A stretch of 64,000 bases of DNA from Streptomyces viridochromogenes (GCF_001270495.1 NZ_LGUR01000205.1:1-64000), one strand, 5' to 3'; numbered from the stretch's first letter, positions 7,266-16,446 are shown. Notes: generated from the letters alone by a model not told the origin. Translations and numbers: made by a program.

Positions 7266-8555
7266 CTACCCCAGCGCCCTGTCGATCGACGCCAGCGGCA
7301 CGGCGAACAGCGCCCGGCCCGACTGGGACCAGACCTCGCCGGTCTCCTGCCAGTACGACAGCGGGCCGGCCTGGACGCCCCAGCAGCGTGGGGCATCCTC
7401 CGAGCCGCAGCGGGTCGCCTCGGCGCCCTCGCTGTCCTGGCGCCACAGGCTGCCCTGCCGGTCGGTGGAGCCCGGGGCGCGACTGACGTACCAGTCGGAA
7501 CGGTCCGTCCCGGCGGAAGGGTGCGACAGGACCCCCGCGATGCCGGAGGCCTCCGTCTGATAGGCCTCGACCGCCGACGCGGATCCGGTGGCGTCGGTGG
7601 ACAGCAGACCGGGGCGGGCCGGGTCCTTGCTGAAGTCGTAGCGCCACAGACGGGCGGGCCGGTCGCTGTCGGCGGCGGTCCGCTCGCTCGCGACCAGGCT
7701 GTCGGGTGCCGTGCCGCGGTCGAGGGAGATGCCGCCGAGGGCGGGGGCCGCGCTCCCGCCGGTCAGGCGGTACGAGCCGACGGCCGGCAGGACGAAGCGG
7801 TAGCCGTGGGCCGACCAGCCTTCCTCGACGCGGCCCACCGCGGCGCTGTCCACCGTGGTGCGCTGGACGCGGTTCATGTCGTACACGTACAGCCCGTCGC
7901 CGGCGGTGACCAGCAGCTTGTCCTGGTACCAGACCATGCCCGACAGCCGGGACGTCAGAGCGCGGTAGTCCCGGCCGCCGTCCACCGGGACGACGAGGAG
8001 GGCCGACGCGTACCGGAGACGGCCCAGGTCGTTCGCGTCGACGAAGGCGACCCGGGCGAGACCGCGGTCGGCCGTGCCCTGGTTCCAGCCGGAGAGCAGC
8101 ACCCGGTTGTCGTTCCACCAGCCGTCGTCGTCGGCGTCCCCCGAGGTGGTGACCGCGCCGGCCCGCCAGGCCCGGGTGTCGGCGGCGTCCCAGCAGTACG
8201 CGCGCGTGGCCGTCGGCGCGACCGGAAGCGCCGTGCGCTCGGTCGCCGTACAGGCGGACGCGGTGCGCAGGCTCCGGTCGGCGGTCTCCAGGACGGCACG
8301 GACACCGACCGGCTTGCCCATCCCGGAGGCGAGTTCATCGAGGGTGGCCTGCGGGACCAGCTGCTCCTGAAGACGCAGAGCGCGGGTCTCCGCGGCCCTG
8401 GTGAGAGGCTCCAGCGCCCCGGGGTTGTCGCCGACCGTGGCCTGTGACGCGCTGATCATCGTCGCGGCGGCGGTGAGGGCCAGGGCGGTTCCGGCGAGGA
8501 ACGCGCGCGCCGCGCGGCCCTGCTTGCGTCGACGGTGTCTGCCGCGGTGCTTCAT
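7266..8555 (-). CDS. secreted protein of unknown function
   Basis: The 429-aa product has an N-terminal export signal: a very basic MKHRGRHRRRKQGR, then a hydrophobic stretch of about 20 residues ending near ASQA. The mature part has repeated aromatic strands such as GLYVYDMNRV, LWRYDFSKDPA and SLWRQDSEGAE, which suggests a beta-propeller-like fold, and several Cys residues that could form disulfides (TASACTAT, RAYCWD, TRCGSE, PRCWG). The ATG has GGAGG 5 nt upstream. I recognise no enzyme motif. It is probably a Streptomyces secreted hypothetical protein. Confidence 0.8.
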   Translation of the reverse strand: MKHRGRHRRRKQGRAARAFLAGTALALTAAATMISASQATVGDNPGALEPLTRAAETRALRLQEQLVPQATLDELASGMGKPVGVRAVLETADRSLRTASACTATERTALPVAPTATRAYCWDAADTRAWRAGAVTTSGDADDDGWWNDNRVLLSGWNQGTADRGLARVAFVDANDLGRLRYASALLVVPVDGGRDYRALTSRLSGMVWYQDKLLVTAGDGLYVYDMNRVQRTTVDSAAVGRVEEGWSAHGYRFVLPAVGSYRLTGGSAAPALGGISLDRGTAPDSLVASERTAADSDRPARLWRYDFSKDPARPGLLSTDATGSASAVEAYQTEASGIAGVLSHPSAGTDRSDWYVSRAPGSTDRQGSLWRQDSEGAEATRCGSEDAPRCWGVQAGPLSYWQETGEVWSQSGRALFAVPLASIDRALG

Positions 8556-8717
8556 CACAACCTCCCGAGGCGGGCCAACTGCGGCTATTGGTCCGTGCGT
8601 TGACCAAAGGAGCAGGTGGGGTGGCCCGTACAGGGATGCTACGGCAGTCGAGCACGGTTGCGGACTAAGACCCCGCAAATATGCGGAAGATGCACCCCGC
8701 GGGCCGCTGGACTCAGG

Positions 8718-10058
8718 TCAGGCCGGCCGGGATCCGCCCCGCACCACCACCGCCGGCGCCGTCGAGTGCGGCAGCAGATCGCGGGGGTCGTCCGGCAGCA
8801 GCACCTCGACCTCCGCGTCCTCGCGGAAGCGGTACGGCCGATGCTCCAGGAACGCCCCGAGATAGCGCCGTACCCGTGACATCTCGGCGCGCACCGTCAC
8901 CGTACGGCCCGCGTCGCCGAACATGTCCTCGGCCAGCTCCGCCGCGCTGCGGCCGGACCGGCGCAGGGCCAGCAGGTACAGCAACTCGGCGTGCCGGGGG
9001 CTCAGTTCGTGGCTCCAGGTGCCCGCACCGCCGGACACCGTCACCGACCAGCGGCGCGGCTGGGTCAGGTCCAGCGCGATCCGCGTCGCCCCGGGCGGCA
9101 CCGGCTCGTCGCAGGCCCGCAGCAGCCAGCCGCCCGCCAGCGGCTCCACCGAGCACAGGCCCAGCGGCGTCAGCCACCGGCGGCCCGGCGACAGCGACTT
9201 GGGCAGCGTGATCCGGTGCGTGTACGGCATCCCGGTCACCGCCGCGGTCCAGCCGTCCCGGTCCACCGCCAGAGCCCGGCCCGGCAGCCGGGCAAGCAGC
9301 GGCGCCGCCACCGCGCGCAACCGCTCCAGCGAGGTCAGATGCAGCTCCCGCAGCCGGGCCTCGGCGAGCTTGGCCACCGAGTCGACCCAGGCGAGCGTGG
9401 CCGGATGCATGGTCTCCAGCGGCCCGCTGACGTCCACCACACCGATCAGCCGGCCGTCCCGCGGATCCGTGATGGGGGCGCCGGTGCAGGTCCAGGAGGT
9501 CTGCGAGCGCTGGAAGTGCTCGGAGGCGAACACCTGCACCGGCCGGCGTACGACCGCCGGGGTGCCCACACCGTTCGTGCCGACGACGCTCTCCCGCCAG
9601 TCGGCGCCGAGTTCGAAGCCGAGGCCGTCCGCCTTGCGCAGCACGGAGGAGTTGCCCTCCCGCCACAGCACCCGGCCCTCGTCGTCGGCGACGACCATGA
9701 TGTGGTGGGCGATGTCCGCGACCGTCAGCAGGCCCTCGCGCAGCACCGGCAGGACGTGTCTGAGGGTGGTGTCCTCCCGGCGCCGCTGCACCTCCTCACG
9801 GGACAGCAGCCCGGACCGGAAGTCGTGGTCCGGATCGACACCGCTGCGCAGCAGGCGTGACCAGGACTGCTCGATCACCGGGCGCGGCGCGATGGGCGCG
9901 CGCTGTCCGGAGAGCGTGGCGGAGCGGACCTCGCTGAGTACGCGCGCCGCCCGCGCCGCGTCCACGGCGGCCAGCTGCGTCACGTTCGTCGGCGAGAGCG
10001 GCAAGGGTCCTCCTGGTTCGGCTGCGCTGTTCGGCTGGATCGTGACCGTGTGTCTCAT
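8718..10058 (-). CDS. GAF-domain transcriptional regulator with C-terminal DNA-binding domain
   Basis: The 446-aa protein has an N-terminal region ending in PRPVIEQSWSRLLRSG, typical of AcoR/acetoin-type regulators. A GAF sensor domain spans roughly residues 75-240 (VADIAHHIMVVADDEGRVLW, GTNGVGTPAVVRRPVQVFAS, SWTCTGAPITD). There is no AAA+ sigma-54 module. The last ~90 residues (LSPRHAELLYLLALRRSG, AELAEDMFGDAGRTVTVRAE) look like a winged helix. Streptomyces GAF regulators of this kind often sit beside aldehyde dehydrogenase genes, but none is seen here, so its target is unknown. The start ATG lacks a strong ribosome site. Confidence 0.83.
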   Translation of the reverse strand: MRHTVTIQPNSAAEPGGPLPLSPTNVTQLAAVDAARAARVLSEVRSATLSGQRAPIAPRPVIEQSWSRLLRSGVDPDHDFRSGLLSREEVQRRREDTTLRHVLPVLREGLLTVADIAHHIMVVADDEGRVLWREGNSSVLRKADGLGFELGADWRESVVGTNGVGTPAVVRRPVQVFASEHFQRSQTSWTCTGAPITDPRDGRLIGVVDVSGPLETMHPATLAWVDSVAKLAEARLRELHLTSLERLRAVAAPLLARLPGRALAVDRDGWTAAVTGMPYTHRITLPKSLSPGRRWLTPLGLCSVEPLAGGWLLRACDEPVPPGATRIALDLTQPRRWSVTVSGGAGTWSHELSPRHAELLYLLALRRSGRSAAELAEDMFGDAGRTVTVRAEMSRVRRYLGAFLEHRPYRFREDAEVEVLLPDDPRDLLPHSTAPAVVVRGGSRPA

Positions 10059-10208
10059 AGTGCCGCTCGACGCTCGTGGAAGCACACACTCCGCACACAG
10101 TCGCCAACAAGTTGCAACCCCTTGCAACCCTGGTGGACCGGCCTTGCCTGATTGAAGCTTGAGCAACGCCGTCCCGAGCGGCGTTCGCGGCCTCGAACGG
10201 GCCATGGT

Positions 10209-10242
10209 GGGGGTGGTGCCGTGTCGGCGCAGCACCACCCCC
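10209..10242 (-). terminator. strong hairpin, likely terminator of the aidB-like gene
   Basis: Arms GGGGGTGGTGC and GCACCACCCCC are perfect 11-bp reverse complements with a 12-nt loop. The hairpin lies downstream of the aidB-like stop, after a dispersed repeat. There is no U-tract, which is common for Streptomyces terminators. Confidence 0.55.
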
Positions 10243-10301
10243 TACCTCCGGCGGTTGAGCAGGGCGCCTTGGGTGGGTGCCGGGTGGTGTCTCGTTGGCG
10301 T

Positions 10302-10370
10302 CTGCGGGTTCGTTGTGGCTGGTCGCGCCCACGCGGCGGAGCCGCACATCGACACAGCCCCGCGCCTCTG
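10302..10370. repeat. dispersed ~69-bp intergenic element, copy 1
   Basis: The core includes GTCGCGCCCACGCGGCGGAG, CCGCACATCGACACAG and CCCCGCGCCTCTG. It contains the small stem GCGGC-GGA-GCCGC. Near-identical copies occur at 15289-15357 and about 29925-29990. This one ends a few bases from the aidB-like stop codon. Confidence 0.8.
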
Positions 10371-10376
10371 GGTCGG

Positions 10377-12011
10377 TCAGCTCACCGGCGTTGCACGGTT
10401 CACGACGGCCGTCAGTCCCGAGCTGTGCGGCAGCGTCCCGAACGCGGCGCCTCCGTCTACGCCCAGCCGCGAGGCACAGAACGCGTCCGCGACCTCCGGT
10501 GGTGCGAACCGGGCCAGCAAGGAACCCTGGAGGACCAGGGCGAGGCGTTCGGTGAGGCGGCGGGCGCGGGACTCGATGCCCTCCAGGTCGGCGAGTTCTG
10601 TCAACAGTCCCTTGATCGCCGCGTCCAGGCGGTGGTCGGCGCCGCGGGCCTTGCCGACCTCCTGGAGGTAGGCGTTGAGGGCCGCGGGCTCACGTTGCAA
10701 CGCGCGCAGTACGTCCAGGGCCTGGACGTTGCCCGCGCCCTCCCAGATCGAGTTCAGGGGGGACTCGCGGACCAGGCGGGGCATGCCGGACTCCTCGACG
10801 TACCCGTTGCCGCCCAGGCATTCGGACGCCTCGACCGTGAGCGGCGTACAGCGCTTGGTCACCCAGTACTTGGCGGCCGGCACCGCGATCCGCAGCAGGG
10901 CGCGCTCCTGCTCGCCGCCGTCGTCGTAGGCGGCGGCGAGGCGAAGCGCGAGAGTGGTCGCCGCCTCGGACTCGACGGCCAGGTCGGCCAGGACGTTGCG
11001 CATGAGCGGCTTGTCGACGAGCTTTCCGCCGAACGCCTCGCGGTGGGCGCAGTGGTGGATCGCCTGCGCGACCGCCTGACGCATCAGTCCCGCCGAGCCG
11101 AGGACACAGTCGAGGCGGGTCGCCGCCACCATCTCGATGATGGTGCGCACCCCGCGGCCCTCTGCGCCGACCCGACGCGCCCATGTCCCGTCGAACTCGA
11201 CCTCGGCGGAGGCGTTCGAGCGGTTGCCCAGCTTGTCCTTGAGGCGCTGGATCAGGAACACGTTGCGGCCGCCGTCGTCCAGGACGCGCGGCACGAGGAA
11301 GCAGGTCAGCCCGTCCGGCGCCTGGGCGAGCACCAGGAAGCCGTCCGACATCGGCGCCGAGCAGAACCACTTGTGGCCGGTCAGCGTGTACGTCCCGGCC
11401 TCGGTGAGCGGGGTGGCGGCCGTCGCGTTGGCGCGTACGTCGCTGCCGCCCTGCTTCTCCGTCATGCCCATCCCGAACAGGGACCCGGCCTTCTGCCCGG
11501 CGGGCCGCAGCTCACGGTCGTAGATCAGGGACGTCAGGCGCGGCTCCCACTCGGCGGCGAGCTCGGGGTCCGTGCGCAGGGCGGGGACCGCCGCGTGGGT
11601 CATGGACAGCGGGCAGCCGTTGCCGGCCTCGACCTGGGTCCACAGGAGGAACGCGGCCGCCCGTCGCACATGCCCGCCCGGCCGGGCCCAGGCCGCGGTC
11701 AGCCCCGCCGCGACGCCCTTGCCGAGCAGCCGGTGCCAGGACGGATGGAAGTCGACCTCGTCGATGCGGTGGCCGTAGCGGTCGTGGGTGCGCAGTGTCG
11801 GCGGGTTCTCGTTGGCCAGCACCCCCCACTCCTGCACCTGGGCCGATCCACAGGTCTTCCCGAGCGCCGCCAGCTCGCTCCGGGCCTCGGCCAGCACCTC
11901 CGGATCGAGATGACGTTCGACGGCCGCGCTCAGGGCCCGGTCAGAGGTGTAGGCGTCGTACCCGACGAGGGGCGGGGGCTGGTTGGTCACGATGTGCGTG
12001 CTTCCTGCCAT
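10377..12011 (-). CDS. AidB-like acyl-CoA dehydrogenase family flavoprotein
   Basis: The 544-aa protein matches the E. coli AidB pattern along its length (541 aa): NQPPPLVGYDAY, VDFHPSWHRLL, CPLSMTHAAVPAL, GMGMTEKQGGSDVRANA, RLKDKLGNRSNASAEVEF, ECLGGNGYVEES and NSIWEGAGNVQALDVLR. AidB is an FAD protein of the acyl-CoA dehydrogenase superfamily. It is induced by alkylation stress in E. coli and thought to protect DNA or destroy nitrosoguanidines. The ATG opens MAGSTHIV. No ada or alkB gene is adjacent, so the alkylation role here is by homology only. An ordinary acyl-CoA dehydrogenase role is possible but less likely given the AidB-specific segments. Confidence 0.88.
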   Translation of the reverse strand: MAGSTHIVTNQPPPLVGYDAYTSDRALSAAVERHLDPEVLAEARSELAALGKTCGSAQVQEWGVLANENPPTLRTHDRYGHRIDEVDFHPSWHRLLGKGVAAGLTAAWARPGGHVRRAAAFLLWTQVEAGNGCPLSMTHAAVPALRTDPELAAEWEPRLTSLIYDRELRPAGQKAGSLFGMGMTEKQGGSDVRANATAATPLTEAGTYTLTGHKWFCSAPMSDGFLVLAQAPDGLTCFLVPRVLDDGGRNVFLIQRLKDKLGNRSNASAEVEFDGTWARRVGAEGRGVRTIIEMVAATRLDCVLGSAGLMRQAVAQAIHHCAHREAFGGKLVDKPLMRNVLADLAVESEAATTLALRLAAAYDDGGEQERALLRIAVPAAKYWVTKRCTPLTVEASECLGGNGYVEESGMPRLVRESPLNSIWEGAGNVQALDVLRALQREPAALNAYLQEVGKARGADHRLDAAIKGLLTELADLEGIESRARRLTERLALVLQGSLLARFAPPEVADAFCASRLGVDGGAAFGTLPHSSGLTAVVNRATPVS

Positions 12012-12147
12012 GGCTGTGAACCTATCCCTGAGTGGGGCGCCGGTCTCCACCCTGACACGGCACCGGCAGAGGGGATCGGGCAGGTGACGGGCGTCTGGAC
12101 CCGGCGCCGCGGTGAGTGCGCCCCCGCACGGCGGATACCTTTAGGTC

Positions 12148-13293
12148 GTGCAGCCAGCAAGTGAATCCCCCCAGCGGCCCTCCGGTCGTCTCCACCGCGC
12201 GCGTGTCCTCTACCGGAACGTCTCGAAGCGCAGGACCGCCTGGCTGTTGATCAAGGACACCGTCAACTCCTGCATCGAGTACCGCATCCTGGGCCTCGCC
12301 GCCGAGGCCGCGTTCTTCACGCTGCTGTCCGTGCCGCCGCTGCTGCTCAGCATGATCGGCCTCCTCGGCTACGTCGACGACTGGACCGGCACCGACACCA
12401 TCAGCAGCCTGGAGACCAACCTCATCGAGGCCTCGCGCACCGTCCTGTCCGACAAGGGCGTGCGCCAGATCGCCCAGCCGATCCTGGACGACGTGATGCA
12501 CGGCGGCCGCCCCGACGTCATCTCCGTCGGCTTCCTGTTCGCCCTGTGGTCGGGGTCGCGGGCGGTGAACGTCTTCATAGACACCATCACCGTGATGTAC
12601 GGCCTCGACGGCGTCCGGGGCATCGTCAAGACCCGGCTGGTGGCGTTCCTGCTGTTCATCGCCGCACTGCTGATCGGCTCGGTGGCGCTGCCGCTGATGG
12701 TGGCGGGGCCGGACGCGGTCGTACGGATCGTGCCCTGGTCGGAGACCCTGGTGCAGGTCCTGTACTGGCCCGTCGTGATCGTCCTGTCGATCGCGTTCCT
12801 GACCACGCTCTATCACGTGTCCGTGCCGGTCCGCTCCCCCTGGATCGAGGACGTGCCCGGCGCGCTGGTCGCCCTCGGCATGTGGGTGCTGGGCAGCTTC
12901 CTGCTGCGCATCTACCTGACGAACACGATCGAGGGCGCGTCGATCTACGGCTCTCTCGCCGCCGCCGTCGCCGTGATGCTGTGGATCGGCGTGTCCGCGT
13001 TCGCCGTGCTCGTCGGGGCCGCGGTCAACGCCGCGATCGACCGCGTCTGGCCGGCCGCCGCGACCGCCGCGGCCCGCGCCGCGAACGAACGGCTGCGCGA
13101 GGCCCAGGTCGCCGAGTACGTGGCCCGCACGGCCGCGGTCCAGGAGCAGGATCCCGAGGACCCGGACATGCCGTCGGAGTTCCCCGAGCGGTGGACGCGC
13201 TTCCTGCCGCCGGAGGACGTGACGTCGCGGCTGCGGACCCATGTGAAGAGCCCGCACCACCACCATCCTCCGCACAAGCCGGAGGACTCCTAG
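12148..13293 (+). CDS. YihY/BrkB (UPF0761) family inner membrane protein
   Basis: The 381-aa integral membrane protein has the BrkB-family features: an amphipathic N-terminus, AAEAAFFTLLSVPPLLLSMI (first membrane span), FLFALWSGSRAVN, and about five further hydrophobic helices up to residue ~290. A long charged cytoplasmic tail ends in a His/Pro-rich PHHHHPPHKPEDS. Once thought to be RNase BN, this family now has no settled function; transport or envelope roles have been suggested. The GTG start is about 6 nt after TACCTT, a possible -10 box, with no Shine-Dalgarno site, so the mRNA may be leaderless. Confidence 0.9.
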   Translation: MQPASESPQRPSGRLHRARVLYRNVSKRRTAWLLIKDTVNSCIEYRILGLAAEAAFFTLLSVPPLLLSMIGLLGYVDDWTGTDTISSLETNLIEASRTVLSDKGVRQIAQPILDDVMHGGRPDVISVGFLFALWSGSRAVNVFIDTITVMYGLDGVRGIVKTRLVAFLLFIAALLIGSVALPLMVAGPDAVVRIVPWSETLVQVLYWPVVIVLSIAFLTTLYHVSVPVRSPWIEDVPGALVALGMWVLGSFLLRIYLTNTIEGASIYGSLAAAVAVMLWIGVSAFAVLVGAAVNAAIDRVWPAAATAAARAANERLREAQVAEYVARTAAVQEQDPEDPDMPSEFPERWTRFLPPEDVTSRLRTHVKSPHHHHPPHKPEDS

Positions 13294-13300
13294 GGCCTGT

Positions 13301-13326
13301 CGTCCGGACCCTTGGCCGCCCGGACG
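13301..13326. terminator. hairpin between convergent genes
   Basis: CGTCCGG and CCGGACG are 7-bp complementary arms with a 12-nt loop, in the 46-bp gap between two convergent stop codons. It could stop transcription from both sides. The flanking GGGCCTGTCGTCCGGACC also resembles a Streptomyces IS end, so an insertion remnant is an alternative. Confidence 0.4.
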
Positions 13327-13339
13327 GCCGCCCGTCGGC

Positions 13340-14191
13340 TCAGGCCTTCCACGCCCCCGCCGCCGCGGCCTCCCGCGCGAAGTCGGCGAAGTCGCGCGGC
13401 TCGCGGCCCAGCACCTCGCGGACGTCGCCCGTGACATGGGCGTTGCGGCCGTCCATGAGGGTGTCGAAGACCTCGATCAGGAGCTCGACCTCCTCGGCCG
13501 GCACCCCGAAGCCGGTCAGGGCCTGGCCGTAGGCCCGGGTCGGGACCGGCGTGTACGTGATCGTGCTGCCCGCCGCCTCGGAGATCTCCGCGACCGCCTC
13601 CCGCCAGGACAGCAGCCGCGGCCCGGTCAGCTCCAGTGTCCGTCCCACATACCGGTCGCCGGACGTCAGCACGGCCGTCACCACGTCCGCGATGTCCCGC
13701 ACGTCGACGAACGGCTCCTTCACCTCGCCCGCCGGGAAGACCAGCTCCCCGTGGACCATGCCCTCCACCAGCGGCCCTTCGCTGAAGTTCTGCGAGAACC
13801 ACGTGGCCCGTACGATCGTCCAGTCCGCGCCGGACGACGTCAGCGCCGCCTCGGTCGGCAGCGCCTGGTCCTCACCGCGCGCCGACAGCAGCACCAGCCG
13901 CCGCACCCCGAGCCCGACCGCCTCCCGGGCGAGCGCCCCGACCCCCTCGGCCGCCGCCGGGGAGCCGACGTCGGACGGGTACATCAGATACGCCGCGTCC
14001 GCGTCCCGCAGGGTCTGAGCCCATGTCGTCGGGTCCTCCCAGTCGAAGCCCCGCGCCCGGGACGCGGCCCGCACCGTCAGCCCCGCCCCGCGCGCCGCTT
14101 CCGCCACCCGGCTCCCCGTACGACCCGAGGCCCCGGTCACCACTACCGTCATCCGCTGCGTGTTCGCTGTCTCGGCTGCCTTGTCCGTCAT
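13340..14191 (-). CDS. NmrA/SDR-like NAD(P)-binding protein
   Basis: The 283-aa protein is an atypical short-chain dehydrogenase of the NmrA/azoreductase-like type. The dinucleotide motif TGASGRTGSRV is near residue 20, followed by RAASRARGFDWEDPTTW, VRRLVLLSARG, TIVRATWFSQNFSEGPL and DVRDIADVVTAVLTSG. Members bind NAD(P)H as reductases or redox sensors. The ATG at MTDKAAE has GGAGG only one base away; an internal ATG 13 codons on (MTVVVTGASG) is also possible. It is divergent from an AraC gene with about 80 bp between, so that regulator may control it. Confidence 0.88.
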   Translation of the reverse strand: MTDKAAETANTQRMTVVVTGASGRTGSRVAEAARGAGLTVRAASRARGFDWEDPTTWAQTLRDADAAYLMYPSDVGSPAAAEGVGALAREAVGLGVRRLVLLSARGEDQALPTEAALTSSGADWTIVRATWFSQNFSEGPLVEGMVHGELVFPAGEVKEPFVDVRDIADVVTAVLTSGDRYVGRTLELTGPRLLSWREAVAEISEAAGSTITYTPVPTRAYGQALTGFGVPAEEVELLIEVFDTLMDGRNAHVTGDVREVLGREPRDFADFAREAAAAGAWKA

Positions 14192-14271
14192 GCCTCCAGT
14201 CAACGGCCGTGCGCCCCAACAGCCCATCGCTGAACGGCTCATTCCCATACGTGGACGTCTAGGCTGACGGC

Positions 14272-15252
14272 ATGGACGCCCTTGCCGGCCTGTTGGAGGG
14301 TCCACGCGCGCGTGGCGCCTTCATGATCCGCGCGTGTTTCGAGCCGCCCTGGTCCATCCGCGTCGAGGACCGCGCGCCGCTCACCGTCATGGTCATGGTC
14401 CGCGGCGACGCCTGGGTGATCCCCGACCAGGGCGAGCGAAGCGAGACGGAGGTCCCCCCGGCCGAAGGCCGGGGGAGGATCCGGCTGCGCCCCGGCGACA
14501 TCGCCATCGCCCGCGGCCCCGACTCCTACACCTGCGCCGACGACCCCGGCACCGCACCCCAGACACTGATCCTGCCGGGCGCCGAGTGCCGCTACCCCGA
14601 CGGACGCACCCTCAACGGCTCGATGGACCTGGGCGTGCGCACCTGGGGGGACCGGCTCGACGGCTCGGCCGTGATGCTGATCGGCACCTATCTGTGGCAG
14701 GGCGAGATCAGCGGGCGGCTGCTGAACGCGTTGCCGCCGCTGCTGTCCCTCACGGCCGACGTGTGGGACTGCCCCCTCACGCCGTACCTCATGGAGGAGA
14801 TCGTCCGCGACGAGCCCGGGCAGGAGGTCGTCCTGGACCGGCTGCTGGACCTGCTGGTCATCGCCGCGCTCAGGGCCTGGTTCTCCCGTCCGGAGGCGGC
14901 GGCCCCGGCCTGGTACCGGGCCATGGCGGACCCGGTCGTCGGCCGCGTGCTGCGTCTCGTCCAGGACGACCCGGCCCATCCCTGGACGGTGGCCTCGCTG
15001 GCCACCAAGGCGGGGGTGTCCCGGGCGGCGCTGGCCCGCCGGTTCACGGAGCTGGTGGGGGAGCCGCCGATGACGTATCTGACGGGGTGGCGGCTCGGGC
15101 TTGCGGCGGATGCGTTGCGGGACAGCGATGACACGCTGGATGCGATTGCGCGGCAGGTGGGATATGGGAGCGCGTTCGCGTTGTCCAGTGCGTTCAAGCG
15201 GGTCTACGGGGTGAGTCCGCAGGAGCATCGGAGCCGGAGGGCCGAGGGGTAG
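14272..15252 (+). CDS. AraC-family regulator with cupin-type sensor domain
   Basis: The 326-aa protein has an N-terminal cupin-like effector domain (RPGDIAIARGPDSYT) and two C-terminal AraC helix-turn-helix motifs (VASLATKAGVSRAALARRF and DAIARQVGYGSAFALSSAF), ending in the family signature YGVSPQEHR. It is divergent from the NmrA-type reductase gene, its probable target. TAGGCT ends 6 nt before the ATG and no Shine-Dalgarno site is present, so translation is probably leaderless. Oddly, residues ~54-68 (GERSETEVPPAEGRG) are encoded by a GC-rich hairpin that looks like an inserted intergenic repeat kept in frame. Confidence 0.9.
   Translation: MDALAGLLEGPRARGAFMIRACFEPPWSIRVEDRAPLTVMVMVRGDAWVIPDQGERSETEVPPAEGRGRIRLRPGDIAIARGPDSYTCADDPGTAPQTLILPGAECRYPDGRTLNGSMDLGVRTWGDRLDGSAVMLIGTYLWQGEISGRLLNALPPLLSLTADVWDCPLTPYLMEEIVRDEPGQEVVLDRLLDLLVIAALRAWFSRPEAAAPAWYRAMADPVVGRVLRLVQDDPAHPWTVASLATKAGVSRAALARRFTELVGEPPMTYLTGWRLGLAADALRDSDDTLDAIARQVGYGSAFALSSAFKRVYGVSPQEHRSRRAEG
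14434..14480. repeat. hairpin repeat inserted in frame in the AraC gene
   Basis: A perfect 9-bp stem CCCCCGGCC-GAA-GGCCGGGGG (14455-14475) is preceded by GCGAGCGAAGCGAGACGG. I recall this combination from Streptomyces intergenic DNA. Here it encodes a charged insertion in the cupin domain of the regulator. Confidence 0.6.
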
Positions 15253-15288
15253 CGGGGTTCGCCGTCGGGGTGCCGGTGCTTCACGGGG

Positions 15289-15357
15289 TGCGGGCGCGTC
15301 GTGGCTGATCGCGCCCGCGCGGCGGACCCGCACATCGACACAGCCCCGCGCCTCTGA
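15289..15357. repeat. dispersed ~69-bp intergenic element, copy 2
   Basis: It matches copy 1 across GCGGCGGACCCGCACATCGA and CACAGCCCCGCGCCTCTG with a few substitutions, in the same plus-strand orientation. It lies about 40 bp after the AraC stop codon and just before the next AraC gene. Confidence 0.8.
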
Positions 15358-15384
15358 GGGGCGTTGCGGCGTAGCCTCGCTCGT

Positions 15385-16062
15385 ATGTACGCGGAGTGGA
15401 GGTCTCGGCTGCCTGGCGCCGTGGTGTGGACCAATGTGCCCGGTGGGCCCGGGCGTGTGCTGCCCGACGGGTGCATGGACCTGCTCTGGAACGACGGGCG
15501 GCTGCTCGTCGCCGGGCCCGATACGCGGGCGTACCTCACGCAGGGGCCGCCGAGCACATGGGTGGGGCTGCGCTTCCGCCCGGGCACCGCGCCCGCCTTC
15601 TTCGGGGCGCCGGCGAACGAACTGCGGGACCGACGTGTGGAGTTGGCCGAGCTGTGGCCCGCGGCGGAGGTGCGACGACTGCAAGGACGTGTCGCGGCCG
15701 CCGCTGACCCCGCGACGGCGCTCGAAGAGGTCGCACTGGAACGCGCGACCCCACCGGACCCCCTGCTGGACAGGCTGGTCCGGGCCCTCCACACCGGCCG
15801 ACCTGTCGCCGCCACCGCCGACGAACTCGGCCTCGGCGCACGCCAGTTGCACCGCAGGTCGCTCGCCGCCTTCGGGTACGGTCCCAAGACGCTCGCCCGC
15901 ATCCTGCGCCTGCAACGCGCGCTCGCCCTGGCCCGCGGCGGTACGCCCTTCGCGGACACCGCCGCGCGGGCCGGGTATGCCGATCAGGCCCACCTGGCCC
16001 GGGACGTCAAGGAGCTCGCCGGACTGCCGCTCGGGGAGCTACTCGGCCGGCGCGGCGGGTAG
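15385..16062 (+). CDS. AraC-type helix-turn-helix regulator with N-terminal DUF6597-like domain
   Basis: The 225-aa protein starts with a compact domain around [20 protein letters not shown] and [20 protein letters not shown], common in small AraC-like proteins of actinobacteria. It ends with one AraC helix-turn-helix region: [20 protein letters not shown] and [20 protein letters not shown]. Only the helix-turn-helix fold is certain; the ligand is unknown. The ATG is 7 nt after TAGCCT, suggesting a leaderless mRNA. Its 3' end overlaps the convergent VOC gene by 24 bp. Confidence 0.86.
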   Translation: MYAEWRSRLPGAVVWTNVPGGPGRVLPDGCMDLLWNDGRLLVAGPDTRAYLTQGPPSTWVGLRFRPGTAPAFFGAPANELRDRRVELAELWPAAEVRRLQGRVAAAADPATALEEVALERATPPDPLLDRLVRALHTGRPVAATADELGLGARQLHRRSLAAFGYGPKTLARILRLQRALALARGGTPFADTAARAGYADQAHLARDVKELAGLPLGELLGRRGG

Positions 16063-16446
16063 CGGCGCGAACAGGTCGACGCCGTTTCCGTCCGGGTCCT
16101 GCACGGAGGCGTACCGCTGGCCCCAGAAGGCGTCCCACGGCTTGAGCTCGCCGTGGTAGCCGGCGCCGACCAGTTCCTCGTACACCGCGTCGACCTCCGT
16201 CGGGTCGTCGCAGCGCATCGCCAGGGAGTGGCGGCCGCCTCCGCTGGGCGGCCGCCACTGCGGGAGGAAGGACCGCACCGATTTCTCGGTGTCGAGCAGC
16301 AGGCGTAGCCCGCCCGGGAGTTCGGCCTCGGCGTGGGGCTCGTGCTCGGCGTTCTCGGGGAACGCGAAGCCCAGGCGGCGGTAGAAGGCGACCGAGGCGG
16401 CCATGTCGGAGACGACGAGGCCGATGGCATCGAATCGTGGAGTCAT
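16039..16446 (-). CDS. VOC-family (glyoxalase/bleomycin resistance-like) protein
   Basis: The 135-aa protein has one vicinal-oxygen-chelate module pair: [20 protein letters not shown] at the start, [14 protein letters not shown] in the middle, and [18 protein letters not shown] at the end. The family includes metal-dependent dioxygenases, glyoxalases and drug-binding resistance proteins, and this member cannot be assigned further. TACGTT ends 6 nt before the ATG, so it is probably leaderless. A second VOC gene lies directly upstream on the same strand. Confidence 0.88.
   Translation of the reverse strand: MTPRFDAIGLVVSDMAASVAFYRRLGFAFPENAEHEPHAEAELPGGLRLLLDTEKSVRSFLPQWRPPSGGGRHSLAMRCDDPTEVDAVYEELVGAGYHGELKPWDAFWGQRYASVQDPDGNGVDLFAPLPAAPAE

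Larger units (their letters stand above)
10059..10376. other. repeat-rich intergenic region between the aidB-like gene and the GAF regulator
   Basis: This 318-bp stretch holds no gene I can support. It contains a dispersed element copy next to the aidB-like stop codon, a strong 11-bp hairpin, and at the other end the presumed promoter of the GAF regulator. Confidence 0.7.

Noticed and set aside
6622..8118. 498-aa minus-strand frame spanning the GNAT and secreted-protein genes
   Set aside because: Only its last 190 residues resemble a protein family; the upstream part is out of frame with the real secreted-protein gene.
13292..13312. Possible IS end GGGCCTGTCGTCCGGACC
   Set aside because: No matching second end or transposase is nearby, and the hairpin fits a terminator between convergent genes.
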